From positions 1 through 64,000 of the forward strand of contig CANTFK010000982.1 in assembly GCA_947646735.1 (NCBI GenBank): 64,000 nucleotides of DNA, given 5' to 3'. Position 1 is the first letter of the stretch. Every line of letters begins with the position of its first letter. This DNA comes from Peronospora farinosa (lineage: Eukaryota; Oomycota; Peronosporomycetes; Peronosporales; Peronosporaceae). Positions 43,350 to 55,563 of the stretch are shown piece after piece. The notes under the pieces are model-generated. The model was given only the letters and a program-made list of their open reading frames with translations, was not told the origin of the DNA and did no database searches. The translations under genes and the position numbers were made by a program.

Positions 43350-45061
43350 ATGGTGCGCGTGCCCGGATCTTCGGAAGACGCGGGATTTCATCGCGAGTCC
43401 CAAGACGATAAAGATGTTCATGTCAAGAAGGAGCACAAGACCGAAGAGCCACTGGAAGACCGATCGCCAGTGACTCAAGAAGAAAAACACAAAGGATCGA
43501 AAGACCGACCGGACCTTGGGAGGGGCCCGGTCAACATGGTCGAGGTTGAGTTTATTGAAGAGAAACCTAAATACCCTCCCTATGTCCTCGTTGAGGACAC
43601 CTTGGGTCATGATGCCTATCATGATCCAGAAGACCATCAGCCGACGGTGAAAACCGAGAGGCTAAGGTCCCCGAAAAACAACAAACAAAGATCGCGCAAT
43701 CCAAGCCGACCAAGTTCCGGATGAAGGCACCCGGAAACACCAAGTCGATAGGCCCCGAGAAGTCAGGACTGGCATCATGGTCAGACGCTGATGTCACGAG
43801 GGCCTACCACCAACGCAAGCTGAACGCGTTCCTGGAGAGCGACCCCGTCGCGAAGATCCTGGAGATCCGGCAGCTGGGTCAACTTACTGAACCGGTGTCG
43901 ACCCTACCACGGATGCACTCCGTCACGGACGCGATCACAGCGCTGGTCACCATGCTTAGTGAAGCGAACATGGTCGCAGGTCGGTTCGACCCGGACGACC
44001 TGCTGTACCTGGGATTCGACAGAATCACAACAACGTTAGAGCACATGCACAAGCGTCTGTCGATCCTGGTGGGTACCACACCAGCAACGGAATACCCACC
44101 TCTGACGACAAACACACGAACACGGTCCAGGGACAGCCAGATGACGCTTCAAGACATCACGGTGAGTCCCCACATGTACGGAGCCGCCGGCCGCCCAGGG
44201 GCGAATCAAGGCCCATCCCAACACCTGATGCCAAGCGGCCAGAGGCAAGCAGCTACGTGGTTCCCAGGATCGTCCTCGACTGGGTCGGTCACTAGGATGC
44301 CCCTAAACCTTACTGGAGCGACGCTGCTCCAAACCCGAGCGCGCAGCGCGAAGCAGGAACCACGGGGTCTCGAAACGGCGACGCGTGGCAAGAATGAAAA
44401 TCATCCCGATTTTCAACCAATGGGAAATCAGCACGAGAAAAAGTTGGAATGCTCTGCCCCGTGACGAAGATGCTGGGGGGGAGGGACCTACCTACCCGGT
44501 AGGTGATCTGCAGACCCTCTTCGACGCGGCGATGACAAGATTTTTAAATGAACGCCAAGTACCGCGGGCACACCCTAACGGGAGTGTAGCAGGCGGAAGA
44601 CCAGGGGCGCGAAACAGGAACAGCGAGCTCACGGAATGGTGACGCGTGGACGACCAACAAAATTTCAGGTTTCTGATTGGTTGAATTTTTAGCCAATAGA
44701 AAGCTCTTTGGATGGTTGGTCATGGTCCCTCGTCGGTCAACCTTGACCCCTCGTCGGTAGACCTGGACCTCTCATTGGTAGACCTGGGTCCCTCATCGGT
44801 AGACCTGAGTCCCTCGTCGGTCGACATCGGCCCCTCGTCGGTAGACCCGGTCCCTCGTTGGTAGACCTGGGTCCCTCATCAGTAGACCTGGTTCCTTCAA
44901 GAATGCAGCTCATTGTATCGAAGATTGAAACCACAGCTGGAGTGACCCAGGCTGGTCACGGACTACTTAAAAAAGAGCAAGCAGAAAACCCAACGTGATT
45001 GACGAGGGAATACATGCACGTACTCAAGCCGCTGTACAGCCAAGCAAGTGCAAGGGGCGGC
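43350..45061 (+). mobile_element. OG-C short internal region 1 (non-autonomous)
   Basis: 1.7 kb between LTRs 2 and 3. It keeps the primer-binding site and the gag N-terminal ORF (43350-44464, split by a frameshift near 43680 into a 5' part ending RSRNPSRPSSG and a 3' part starting MKAPGNTKSIG). Soon after, it jumps to a minisatellite patch (44720-44905) and an A/G-rich end (GCAAGGGGCGGC) before the LTR. All of gag capsid and pol are missing. This is the structure of an internal-deletion derivative that would need proteins from a full element. Confidence 0.8.
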
Positions 45062-46180
45062 TGTGGTGAAGTGGTTTCCTAAATTGTGAAGAACCCAGGG
45101 GACAGTTGGATTGAAGGGACAAGGGGCCGTGGACTAAGAAGAAAGGACCACGCACCATAGAGAAAGGATCGGAGAAAAGGAACCTCGAAGTGAAGAGACC
45201 ATCGGTCGACCCGGTCCCTCGTTGGTAGACCTGGGTCCCTCATTGGTCGACCCGGTTCCTCATTGGTCGACCCGGTCCTTCGTTGGTCGACCTGGTCCCT
45301 CATCGGTCGGTCCGGTTCCTCTCTGGTAGACCTGGGTCCCTCATTGGTCGACCTGGGTCCCTCATTGATCGACCTGGGTCCCTCGCTGGTAGACCTGGGT
45401 CCCTCATTGGTCGACCCGGTCCCTCATTGGTCGACCCGGTCCTTCGTTGGCCGACCTGTATCCCTCGTCAGTCGACCTCGGCCCCTCGGGGTTCAGCCAC
45501 TCTTGGCCAGTTGATACAAGGATCAGACTAGTAGACGCAAGGAATCAGAGCTTCAGGCAAGGATAGAGTAAAGGAGTTAAAAGGATAGGACTATATTAAA
45601 TACTACTCAAATTGGGATCTACGTGGCACGACTCCGTCACCCAAGAAGAACTTGCTCTAAGTTACTCACTGTTCCGGGAAGGGATATCTTTTGGCCCCCC
45701 GTCGAAGACAGTTGTGTAGCGAAGTTCAAGTGCGAATAGAGCTCCAGGATATATTTGGCCTGTGAGCTCGTTCGAGCAACACCCCCCAAGACCCGCTATT
45801 GGAAGCGGTCTCCCTCACCTCCAGGTCCGGGAGCAACGTAAAGGTCAGGTGGTTGATGCCCCTGAAACAGAAGGAAAAGGCCAGGGACGACAAGCTCCCT
45901 GAAGAATTTGGCTCTAAGTCCACTCTCGACAAGGTCGATCGAGTGGCCACCTACCGGCCGACCGAGTGAATCATATCCACTCGAGGCCCCCCAGGTCTGC
46001 CTCCCTCAAGGCAGTCGTCTGCATCTTTTTACTCAAGTCCTCCGAAGATTGCAACCCGCCAGCCGACGGGTAGAGAAGGTTCATACGCGGCATCGGGGTA
46101 CCCCCTCCGACAGTCGGCAGTCCGGCACAGTGAGTGGTTTGGGGTCTCATCATACAATTTTGAGAACCCACTCCACCACA
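45062..46180 (+). repeat. OG-C LTR 3
   Basis: 1119 bp. The left part (TGTGGTGAAGTGGTTTCCTA) is a second subtype, shared with LTR 4 but not with LTRs 1 and 2. Minisatellite at 45204-45490. The right part is identical in type to the other LTRs. Confidence 0.85.
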
Positions 46181-47893
46181 ATGGTGCGCGTGCCCGGATC
46201 TTCGGAAGACGCGGGATTTCACCGCGAGTCCCAAGACGATAAAGATGTTCATGTCAAGAAGGAGCACAAGACCGAAGAGCCACTGGAAGACCGATCGCCA
46301 GTGACTCAAGAAGAAAAACACAAAGGATCGAAAGACCGACCGGACCTTGGGAGGGGCCCGGTCAACATGGTCGAGGTTGAGTTTATTGAAGAGAAACCTA
46401 AATACCCTCCCTATGTCCTCGTTGAGGACACCTTGGGTCATGATGCCTATCATGATCCAGAGGACCATCAGCCGACGGTGAAAACCGAGAGGCTAAGGTC
46501 CCCGAAAAACAACAAACAAAGATCGCGCAATCCAAGCCGACCAAGTTCCGGATGAAGGCACCCGGAAACACCAAGTCGATAGGCCCCGAGAAGTCAGGAC
46601 TGGCATCATGGTCAGACGCTGATGTCACGAGGGCCTACCACCAACGCAAGCTGAACGCGTTCCTGGAGAGCGACCCCGTCGCGAAGATCCTGGAGATCCG
46701 GCAGCTGGGTCAACTTACTGAACCGGTGTCGACCCTACCACGGATGCACTCCGTCACGGACGCGATCACAGCGCTGGTCACCATGCTTAGTGAAGCGAAC
46801 ATGGTCGCAGGTCGGTTCGACCCGGACGACCTGCTGTACCTGGGATTCGACAGAATCACAACAACGTTAGAGCACATGCACAAGCGTCTGTCGATCCTGG
46901 TGGGTACCACACCAGCAACGGAACACCCACCTCTGACGACAAACACACGAACACGGTCCAGGGACAGCCAGATGACGCTTCAAGACATCACGGTGAGTCC
47001 CCACATGTACGGAGCCGCCGGCCGCCCAGGGGCGAATCAAGGTCCATCCCAACACCTGATGCCAAGCGGCCAGAGGCAAGCAGCTACGTGGTTCCCAGGA
47101 TCGTCCTCGACTGGTTCGGTCACTAGGATGCCCCTAAACCCTACTGGAGCGACGCTGCTCCAAACCCGAGCGCGCAGCGCGAAGCAGGAACCACGGGGTC
47201 TCGAAACGGCGACACGTGGCAAGAATGAAAATCATCCCGATTTTCAACCAATGGGAAATCAGCACGAGAAAAAGTTGGAATGCTCTGCCCCGTGACGAAG
47301 ATGCTGGGGGGGGAGGGACCTACCTACCCGGTAGGTGATCTGCAGACCCTCTTCGACGCGGCGATGACAAGATTTTTAAATGAACGCCAAGTACCGCGGG
47401 CACACCCTAACGGGAGTGTAGCAGGCGGAAGACCAGGGGCGCGAAACAGGAACAGCGAGCTCACGGAATGGTGACGCGTGGACGACCAACAAAATTTCAG
47501 GTTTCTGATTGGTTGAATTTTTAGCCAATAGAAAGCTCTTTGGATGGTTGGTCATGGTCCCTCGTCGGTCAACCTTGACCCCTCGTCGGTAGACCTGGAC
47601 CTCTCATTGGTAGACCTGGGTCCCTCATCGGTAGACCTGAGTCCCTCGTCGGTCGACATCGGCCCCTCGTCGGTAGACCCGGTCCCTCGTTGGTAGACCT
47701 GGGTCCCTCATCAGTAGACCTGGTTCCTTCAAGAATGCAGCTCATTGTATCGAAGATTGAAACCACAGCTGGAGTGACCCAGGCTGGTCACGGACTACTT
47801 AAAAAAGAGCAAGCAGAAAACCCAACGTGATTGACGAGGGAATACATGCACGTACTCAAGCCGCTGTACAGCCAAGCAAGTGCAAGGGGCGGC
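46181..47893 (+). mobile_element. OG-C short internal region 2 (non-autonomous)
   Basis: Nearly identical to 43350-45061, including the same gag frameshift (near 46510) and the same deletion junction. Differences are a few substitutions and one extra G in the run near 47305. Together with LTR 3/LTR 4 it forms a tandem duplication with a period of 2832 bp. Confidence 0.85.
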
Positions 47894-49032
47894 TGTGGTG
47901 AAGTGGTTTCCTAAATTGTGAAGAACCCAGGGGACAGTTGGATTGAAGGGACAAGGGGCCGTGGACTAAGAAGAAAGGACCACGCACCATAGAGAAAGGA
48001 TCGGAGAAAAGGAACCTCGAAGTGAAGAGACCATCGGTCGACCCGGTCCCTCGTTGGTAGACCTGGGTCCCTCATTGGTCGACCCGGTTCCTCATTGGTC
48101 GACCCGGTCCTTCATTGGTCGACCCGGTCCTTCGTTGGTCGACCTGGTCCCTCATCGGTCGGTCCGGTTCCTCTCTGGTAGACCTGGGTCCCTCATTGGT
48201 CGACCTGGGTCCCTCATTGATCGACCTGGGTCCCTCGCTGGTAGACCTGGGTCCCTCATTGGTCGACCCGGTCCCTCATTGGTCGACCCGGTCCTTCGTT
48301 GGCCGACCTGGATCCCTCGTCAGTCGACCTCGGCCCCTCGAGGTTCAGCCACTCCTAACCAGTTTACACAAGAATCAGACCAGTCGACGCAAGGAATCAG
48401 AGCTTCAGGCAAGGATAGAGTAAAGGAGTTAAAAGGATAGGACTATATTAAATACTACTCAAATTGGGATCTACGTGGCACGACTCCGTCACCCAAGAAG
48501 AACTTGCTCTAAGTTACTCACTGTTCCGGGAAGGGATATCTTTTGGCCCCCCGTCGAAGACAGTTGTGTAGCGAAGTTCAAGTGCGAATAGAGCTCCAGG
48601 ATATATTTGGCTTGTGAGCTCGTTCGAGCAACACCCCCCAAGACCCGCTATTGGAAGCGGTCTCCCTCACCTCCAGGTCCGGGAGCAACGTAAAGGTCAG
48701 GTGGTTGATGCCCCTGAAACAGAAGGAAAAGGCCAGGGACGACAAGCTCCCTGAAGAATTTGGCTCTAAGTCCACTCTCGACAAGGTCGATCGAGTGGCC
48801 ACCTACCGGCCCACCGAGTGAATCATATCCACTCGAGGCCCCCCAGGTCTGCCTCCCTCAAGGCAGTCGTCTGCATCTTTTTACTCAAGTCCTCCGAAGA
48901 TTGCAACCCGCCAGCCGACGGGTAGAGAAGGTTCATACGCGGCATCGGGGTACCCCCTCCGACAGTCGGCAGTCCGGCACAGTGAGTGGTTTGGGGTCTC
49001 ATCATACACTTTTGAGAACCCACTCCACTACA
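47894..49032 (+). repeat. OG-C LTR 4
   Basis: 1139 bp, subtype of LTR 3, minisatellite at 48033-48340. It ends CCACTCCACTACA (one change from the usual ACCACA) and abuts OG-B gag sequence at 49033. The bases outside the array (GCACG before 32233, GCAAC after 49032) do not form a clear target duplication. Confidence 0.8.
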
Positions 49033-49649
49033 GCAACATGGCACCAACGGCAGGGTTGCCGATGGTTTCAGCCATACGCTAAATTGCGTTCCATTCGAGG
49101 TCACTCAAATGGCGAAAATCATCATCCGCTGATTCCCATAGCGGGTGGTGCAGTGGTCGCTGAACAGACCACGAAGTGTTACCAGGTGTAAAGGGGCACT
49201 TTACGACTATACTGATAGCAGTATAGTCTACTTTTATTGATGAAAGTTAAAGCTGGTGCTTCAAAACCTTTCTTACACAAAGAGGCAGAGGAAGCTTATC
49301 AACTCAACAAGTGCTTAATTGAGAAGGAAAAGAGAACTGTATAATATAGTTAAACTATTCTACAAAAGGCTAAATCATCAATAATCTTGACTTAACTATA
49401 GTAAACTACAACTATGTATGCTACCTTCGTGCCCTCCATTCATTGCGCGCGTCCATTGGTCATTGGTCAGCGCGTTGGTTGATATGATGGCCCATATCTA
49501 CAATATAAGAGGGCACCTCCAACTTTAAGGAGATGCGAGAACATGATTATAAGAAAAGATAATATTGTCAAATATTATTAAATATAATAATTTTTTAACT
49601 GAAACTTATATGAAGTGTCAATATTATGTAACGGGCTCACCCCGTTACA
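49033..49649 (-). mobile_element. OG-B fragment: gag start and full 5' LTR
   Basis: 49033-49075 matches the first codons of OG-B gag (complement of 8123-8165). 49076-49186 is the leader with the likely primer-binding site CCTGGTAACACTTCG, and 49187-49649 is a complete 463-bp LTR (ends TGTAAAG ... CCGTTACA on the plus strand). The rest of the element was lost where OG-C LTR 4 begins. The LTR is inserted in the right arm before GGAGC; the left arm shows the unoccupied site. Confidence 0.75.
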
Positions 49650-50038
49650 GGAGCCGAGAGGTATTTGCAAATAAGTGGGGAGCAAGAACGGAATTTCGTT
49701 AGTCGAAGTTTTAATGCAGATTCTAGATACTTGCACAAAATTCCTTTGACATAGGAGCTAAGTTTTACACAGCGCAGATTCTATAGACCTCAAAGCAGAT
49801 GGTCTCAATTGCCGGCAACCTCTGCGCATGTAGATGCAAATTTTGAGAACGAAAACACTATGTAAAAACGCTTATGACATACAAAGACATTCAATTAATA
49901 GCCATTCTTCTAAGCTATTCTCTCTGCTGCAAAAACACTTTGGCGCTTTTTCAGCTCAGTACGGTACACGTATATTATTGCAATCTTGGTAATCAGGAGT
50001 GCAAAGAACAACGCTAGTATCCTCCTTCCCTTGGGAGT

Positions 50039-51066
50039 CTAGTAACGTCGACGACGACGGCCCTTGCATTTGCTGTTTGGGGCAGGCGTCATCGCGGGTG
50101 TGCCGGGCAAAGAAGCGCTTGAGTAACCCGGTGTCTCAGGGGGGGGCGTCTGGGGAGACGCTCCAGCGGGAGGCGTCTGAGAAGAGTCTCCTCCAGCGGG
50201 AGGCGTCTGAGAAGAGTCTCCTCCAGCGGGAGGTGTCTGAGAAGAGTCTCCTCCAGCGGGAGGCGTCTCGGTTAAATCCTTCTTTGACTCTTTTGAAGAG
50301 TCTTTCGATTCCTTCTTCAAGTCTTTCGATTCATTAGACTCTTTCTTCGAGTCTTTCGATTCGTCCGACTTCTTCAACTCGTTTTTGTTTGCCGAATTAT
50401 CCTTGAACTTGCTGGCGGTGTTGTTCTGCGAAACGTTCGAGTTCCCTGAAAGCTCCTCCTGAGAGACATCATTGTCACCTCCGCCGCCGGAAGGGCCCAA
50501 GATATTAATGCAGTTCTTATACGCCTGCCACACAGTGTTCTTACCCTTTCGCTGCAGCGCTAGCCAGTAAAAGCGAAGGATGCAGCTATTTGAACCGCAT
50601 AACGAGTAGTCCACTGGCTTAAAAATGCCGTCAGGGTGGCTGCTCTGGCAATCATCGCTGTAAAACACCCTCTTGTTGTTAAGCCATAATTCGCACGGAC
50701 CAGAGTGCCCTATAGGACGAGAAAAGGTGGCCTGGCCGTTGGAAGGAGGAGGCACGGGCTTTGCCTTCGGATCCGTGTGACCGCAGTCCTTGCCGTATAG
50801 AGGGTTACCGTCCATCAGCGATCGGACATCTTTGTAGTTGTTGGCAGCCCTCAGCTTCTTGAACAACGCTAACAAACACTCAAAGCTATTGCAGCCATCC
50901 CAGTCACCCTTCCACGGGGGAGGAATTTCAACAACCCAGCCGGAGTTTTCTGAGACTCCCTATGAAGGAGCATGGAGGATCACTTAACGTACCCGTGTGC
51001 CTCCACGTAGTCAACGGTCGTGGCAACAAACGTGACCATGGCTAGGATGGACGTCAGAGACACCAT
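50039..51066 (-). pseudogene. AA17-type LPMO, disrupted second copy
   Basis: Right-arm counterpart of 16858-17931. The signal peptide and the first residues of the mature enzyme (HGYVK) read from ATG at 51066, then a stop occurs at 50980-50982. The main frame resumes in a different register near 50960 and is open from 50875 to 50039. Two small insertions or deletions within about 60 bases separate the two parts. The remaining core keeps HSGPC and FYW motifs and all visible cysteines, but differs from the left copy at roughly 30 of about 185 aligned residues. The Lys/Ser/Glu tail is shorter, and the C-terminus ends in KCKGRRRRRY. Promoter and 3' flank are nearly identical to the left copy. Confidence 0.8.
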
Positions 51067-51773
51067 TGTAATTTTGTAGCGCTGGTGGGTGTATTTAAGT
51101 AGAGGTGTATTCGATGCTGCAATTTCGAGACTGAGCTAATCGCATCGACGACCGGGGAGAGCGAGGGTGTCGTTCATCGCAAAAAATTCCCCTAAACATA
51201 GAAAGGTGCTGGTATTTGTGTTGACTATGTGCAAAAAAAAAAATCTCATGGTTGTGCCATGACGCAATGATTCTACCCCTCGCTCCCTTTTTCGGCTGGC
51301 TCAATACTTGGACGCCCCGTGAGTAGGTCCAATAAGTCCGAGGTTATAAATGCGCACACTTATCCGGTTGCTCACACAATCTGCTTTCAAGGACATTGGA
51401 CGCATAACCGGGAGTCCTGTAGCATTCCAACAGGCATCATCATGACAAATCCCTGGCCTCTTGCGCGGTGTCGACTTGCTCTGCTTTTCGGGTTAACTCT
51501 CACTTGTTCAGATTGTCCTAGATCGGTGCTGAATGGAGAATTCTCTTCGCGGTTCAGTATAGCCTGTCTAAATTAATACTTAGAGGACGCGAACGTTCTA
51601 TCTATTTACAAAGTTTATTCTTTGAGACAGGTAAATAAGTAGCTTGTACCCGCTCGGGATCATTGGATTTTATTAGAGGTTATTATGTTACGAAGGACAT
51701 ATTTAGACCAGTTCAGGCTGCGCATGTTGTAGTAACTAAAAAAATATATATGGAAAATTTTTTTGGTGGAGCC

Positions 51774-52726
51774 CAACACCCTGGGATATCATGCGGTCCC
51801 CTGAGTCGCTCGCTTCGCTGACTTTCTGAGCGTCTATGCGCCTACCCCCCCAACCAACCCCAAAGAAACCCCAAATAAAAAACTATTACGGAAAGAGAGA
51901 GGCTGTTCAACCTTTCAGCTTCTTTTTCACGTGCAATGACATACATATACTTCTCATGCACAGCCTCCCACGCATAAAACGCCTTTACGTGTCGACGATT
52001 CCGCTCTTCTACCAGCTGTCATTTGATAGTCGGTCTCTAGCGACAAAGACACGCAACCACCACCGCCACACGACTTGAATAAGAAATTTAGCGCTACATG
52101 TATTACAAAAGGACAAGCAGTTTCTAATCTTGCAGATCCTATTGACAGTCATCTCTGTCAACAAAAATAAAGCGTTTGGTTTGCCAGGATCGTGATCGTG
52201 ACCCTCAAGGTTCTAACAAGACACTAGATTGGGCATGCGTACAACCTTCCACCAGCCCGGGTGAATTCCTGAAATTACGTCGAATCTCTACATTGTCTTT
52301 TCTGATATATCGCATGCTAGCGCATGCATAGCTTAGCCAAGTGCGACAAATGGACAAGAATAGAGCCCTCCGCAGGGCCGACGTACCAAACCCCTTTGCT
52401 TTGTGATGACGTCTACCATAGTGGAGTAAGAAAAAACGAGGTAGGTTTTCTCCTCGCTGCGCGTGCTTTGGTAGACAGCGCAACTTAAAAAGGGAGCGGC
52501 CGCATGATATCCCAGGGTTGATTGAATTTGGTGTTTTTATTATTTGGTATTAACTTCGCTAGGAGAGGTCGGCAGGATTCGTTCTCACAGGTTATGCATT
52601 TTCGGGGTTGAATGTCACTTGCCGAACACATGTACTGTAAAAGGTGATTAACTTCGCATGGAGAGGTCGGTAGTGCTCTCGAATACCCGGGGCCCCAGGG
52701 GTATCGCATGATATCCCAGGGTGTTG
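51774..52726. mobile_element. TIR element, right-arm copy with 204-bp insertion
   Basis: Same ends as 15041-15847 (CAACACCCTGGGATATCATG at 51774 and its inverse at 52705-52726). An additional 204 bp (52501-52704) lies at one end, bounded by direct copies of CGCATGATATCCCAGGG at 52501 and 52705, as if a terminus had been duplicated. It contains two copies of TTAACTTCGC-TGGAGAGGTCGG with one variable base. The rest is about 75-80% similar to the left copy by eye. Confidence 0.5.
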
Positions 52727-52961
52727 GTGCATCGTCAAAGTTTTGATCTCCCTGCACCAAGGTCAGCTTCGACCTTTACAATCTACCCCCAAGTCGCTAA
52801 AGCCATCGTTGTTGTCTATGTATTCGCCAATTGCTGCGGCTGAATATGTATGACGTATATGCATAAACGATAGCGCACATGCAGTCGTGGGCGCAGTCGA
52901 TATGACTACGAAGCCTTTCGTACATGAGTGACTGATAGCGACGGACATCACCGCGTCTTCG

Positions 52962-54188
52962 TTGCCATTGTGGCGAATGCACGAGGGTGCAGTTTTCATT
53001 ATCTTTGAAGAACTCATCGTCAGGTTGTTTGCAGCATCACGTATTGGCGTATGTAACATCGTGTTTCTGTCACGTCGTTGTGTAGACCGAGCAGACCTCA
53101 ATGAAGTCGGCTACCTCAACATCCACTTGGACTCAGTGCCTTCTTGGGATGTAGTTTGTCCGCTTTCTTCGACAACTCGTCGACGTACACATTCCGCTTC
53201 AGTAGTCCGTAAGGTAGTACAATACATGCATCTGGGTGACACGAACAGAAAATGGTTGCGACGTCGTCTATTGTTGCCGACACCTCGACGTAAAGGTTAA
53301 AATTGAGATTTGCTTTTTTTGCTTATGTAACCAGAATTTATACCTCCTGAAATACAGTCGAGTGCACAAACGTCAAGAAATTTATGTAAGGCCTCCGTCA
53401 GCTGCTGGATGGAGGTCAAGGAAAACATAAGCCTGTCTCTACAAGTAAAAGTTTACACATTAGCAGTAGCATTACTATAGCAGACACCAGGACTACGCAA
53501 ACGTTTTTAGTGCTTCTCGATTTCCTCGCTGGCCCCAACCTCTTTCGCTTTATTCTCAAGCAGCTGCGTGACGTGCACCAACGACTTGTTTAACAGGTAA
53601 GTAGCGCCTTCTTTTTCTGTGCGGAGTCTCGAACCACTTGCTCCAATTGTCGAATTCCCTGTACTTTCAAAGAAGTCAACACCAACTGCAACTTCGACAG
53701 GAGGACGTGCTTATTTAAACCGTTGTGTGCTTCAAGTCGACCGCCTTGCATCCGTGAACATCGCACGTAGGCCGATTGGTTTTTGGCGACAAATGCTGTT
53801 GGAAGTTTTCACGAATACCCGGTGAGCTTCACTGCCACTATCTGCAAAAGAAGGGTACTTACTCTTTGTACTATCGCCGACTGCACATCCGCCCATCGAC
53901 TCGTTTCGAGGCGCTGAGCTTGCCAAGACATCTCAAGCTAGAATTTCCGAGCGTGATGAAGTGGTGCTGTCTGAACGTGAGCACCGTGAACAAATTTGGT
54001 CACAAATGGTGGATCTAAGCATGGTGGCCAAATCCATTTCTAAACTCACTCCAAAGATCAATCGAGTCGCTGAATGCACCTTCATCTCATCAATGAAATC
54101 GCTTGTACAAGAAAGCATTAACTCAAATTTTTCACAAAATCCTGAACAAAAATTTATCACGTACAGTTGTCTGCTTTTTCTCAGCTAG
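52962..54188 (+). other. Unrecognised conserved ORF cluster, right-arm copy
   Basis: Reverse-complement copy of 13579-14805, with plus-strand ORFs 52962-53300 (112 aa, identical to the left copy), 53619-53825 and 53961-54188. In the last, the two arms differ by D/E and K/E changes (LSEREHREQIWSQM here, LSDREHRKQIWSQM there). Too few differences exist to decide whether any frame is under selection. Confidence 0.3.
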
Positions 54189-54204
54189 TTCCTACAAGTT
54201 TACC

Positions 54205-55563
54205 TCAATGTAGTAAGTCAGTCTTAACGCTGTCGGAGCGTGCACGAGGCGAGTCCATCATGCACAAACTCTCCACTGATGCTGTACAGAAACTATTGTC
54301 CAGCGAGAAATTGTGTGCCAGCACATCCAGCGTGCTGGGCGTCAACGGGTTAACCGCTTCGGCGCTTTGAGGTCGCAGCATTTCCTGTCTCTGGATCTCC
54401 TTCGCGTCCAGCAGCTTTACGAACTCCCGACAGGGAGGGCAGATCCGCACCGGGAATTTGCGAGCACGAAAATACGGGTCAATTTCGTAAAGATCTTTCT
54501 TAACGCGGCAGTTGGAACACAGCGGCGCCTTGCACAGATTGCAGATGCGGTACGCCGCTCTAGACTTCCAGATTGTGGCCACGCTCTTATCGCATGAGGC
54601 GCAGCGCTTAGCCAGTTTGGCTTGGAGCGCCTTGGCGTTGTTGCTGTGCACGCGGTGGTCAATGCACCACCGCAGTTTCTTGGCATAGGCAAAGTCGGGC
54701 ACGGTCCAAACCTGCTCGATGCACTTGGCCGCATGGGCCATGGCCAAAGGACCAAGGATGCTGCCCATATCAGCCTCCATGCTGTAGCTCTTGATAAACA
54801 AGTCGACCGTTCCGTTGGGTCGTTCGCGATAGATGGAGCCGATAACGATGCGCGTGCGTCGCAGTCCGTCCACAGGAGGGAAAGCCGGGTGGTCAATCGA
54901 ATGATGCACCTCGTAGCCGATAAAGTCGCCCGTACCGCGACGTCTCATGGTACCTGTGCCTCCTAGGAACATCACTTCTCGGGGCGCCACGAGCTTTCCA
55001 GAGACGCCACGAGGCGGCCGCACCTCGATCCACTTGAGCGCAAGAAATCGGAACGGGTCTTCCTCAGTGGGCCCCAGGAGCTCCTTGAGTACAGCCCCAT
55101 TGCCGATATTCTTGTCCACGACGGCGGACTTAAGTGCCATCGCCTGGCTGTTGCCCATAAAGACGCCGTACATCAATTCACTGAGTGGACATTGAACAAA
55201 ACCCATACCAAGCACCACATCTTTGGACGGTCGAGACGTGGTACTACGGCCGCCGTCTGCCGCCACGTAGGCTGCTTCAGGTGCGTCATCGCACCGCGTG
55301 TACGTGGTAAAATGCTCTTTGTGGTGAATTCTCTTCCACACACGAGGGTCCTGTTTGTCGTGCGAACGAGGATCCGCGTCATGTTCATCCATGTCTCGTA
55401 AGGTGCGGTCCAGCAATTGCATGGTCATCTCCTGGAATTTCAGCTGGTCTTCTGCTGACAGTGGCGCAGCTTGGCGCGGCGGCTGAACTGGGACCGCCAC
55501 CATTCCTAAAACGCTGCAAAATCGAGTCTGAAACAGCATAATACTCGCCGAAGGGGTCTGCAC
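54205..55563 (-). CDS. START/FYVE-like zinc-finger protein, intact copy
   Basis: 452 aa, uninterrupted. Residues ~1-110 are polar with a helix (AEDQLKFQEMTMQLLDRTLR). Residues ~115-300 resemble the START-like lipid-binding region found next to FYVE fingers in many oomycete proteins (PREVMFLGGTGTMRRRGTGD, RTRIVIGSIYRERPNGTVDL). Residues ~320-385 form a cysteine finger with four CxxC pairs (CASC, CNLC, CSNC, CPPC). It resembles FYVE but lacks the canonical basic RR/KHHCR patch, so phosphoinositide binding is uncertain. The C-terminus is a Ser/Pro-rich tail. An alternative start is the in-frame Met at 55503 (MVAVPVQPPRQAAPLS). Likely cytosolic or membrane-peripheral; the specific role is unknown. 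Intronless. The left-arm copy has a 10-bp deletion. Confidence 0.8.
   Translation of the reverse strand: MQTPSASIMLFQTRFCSVLGMVAVPVQPPRQAAPLSAEDQLKFQEMTMQLLDRTLRDMDEHDADPRSHDKQDPRVWKRIHHKEHFTTYTRCDDAPEAAYVAADGGRSTTSRPSKDVVLGMGFVQCPLSELMYGVFMGNSQAMALKSAVVDKNIGNGAVLKELLGPTEEDPFRFLALKWIEVRPPRGVSGKLVAPREVMFLGGTGTMRRRGTGDFIGYEVHHSIDHPAFPPVDGLRRTRIVIGSIYRERPNGTVDLFIKSYSMEADMGSILGPLAMAHAAKCIEQVWTVPDFAYAKKLRWCIDHRVHSNNAKALQAKLAKRCASCDKSVATIWKSRAAYRICNLCKAPLCSNCRVKKDLYEIDPYFRARKFPVRICPPCREFVKLLDAKEIQRQEMLRPQSAEAVNPLTPSTLDVLAHNFSLDNSFCTASVESLCMMDSPRARSDSVKTDLLH

Noticed and set aside
32228..49037. Target-site duplication around the OG-C array
   Set aside because: Flanks read GCACG and GCAAC; three of five bases match, which is not convincing, and the two sides belong to different host elements (OG-D LTR and OG-B gag).
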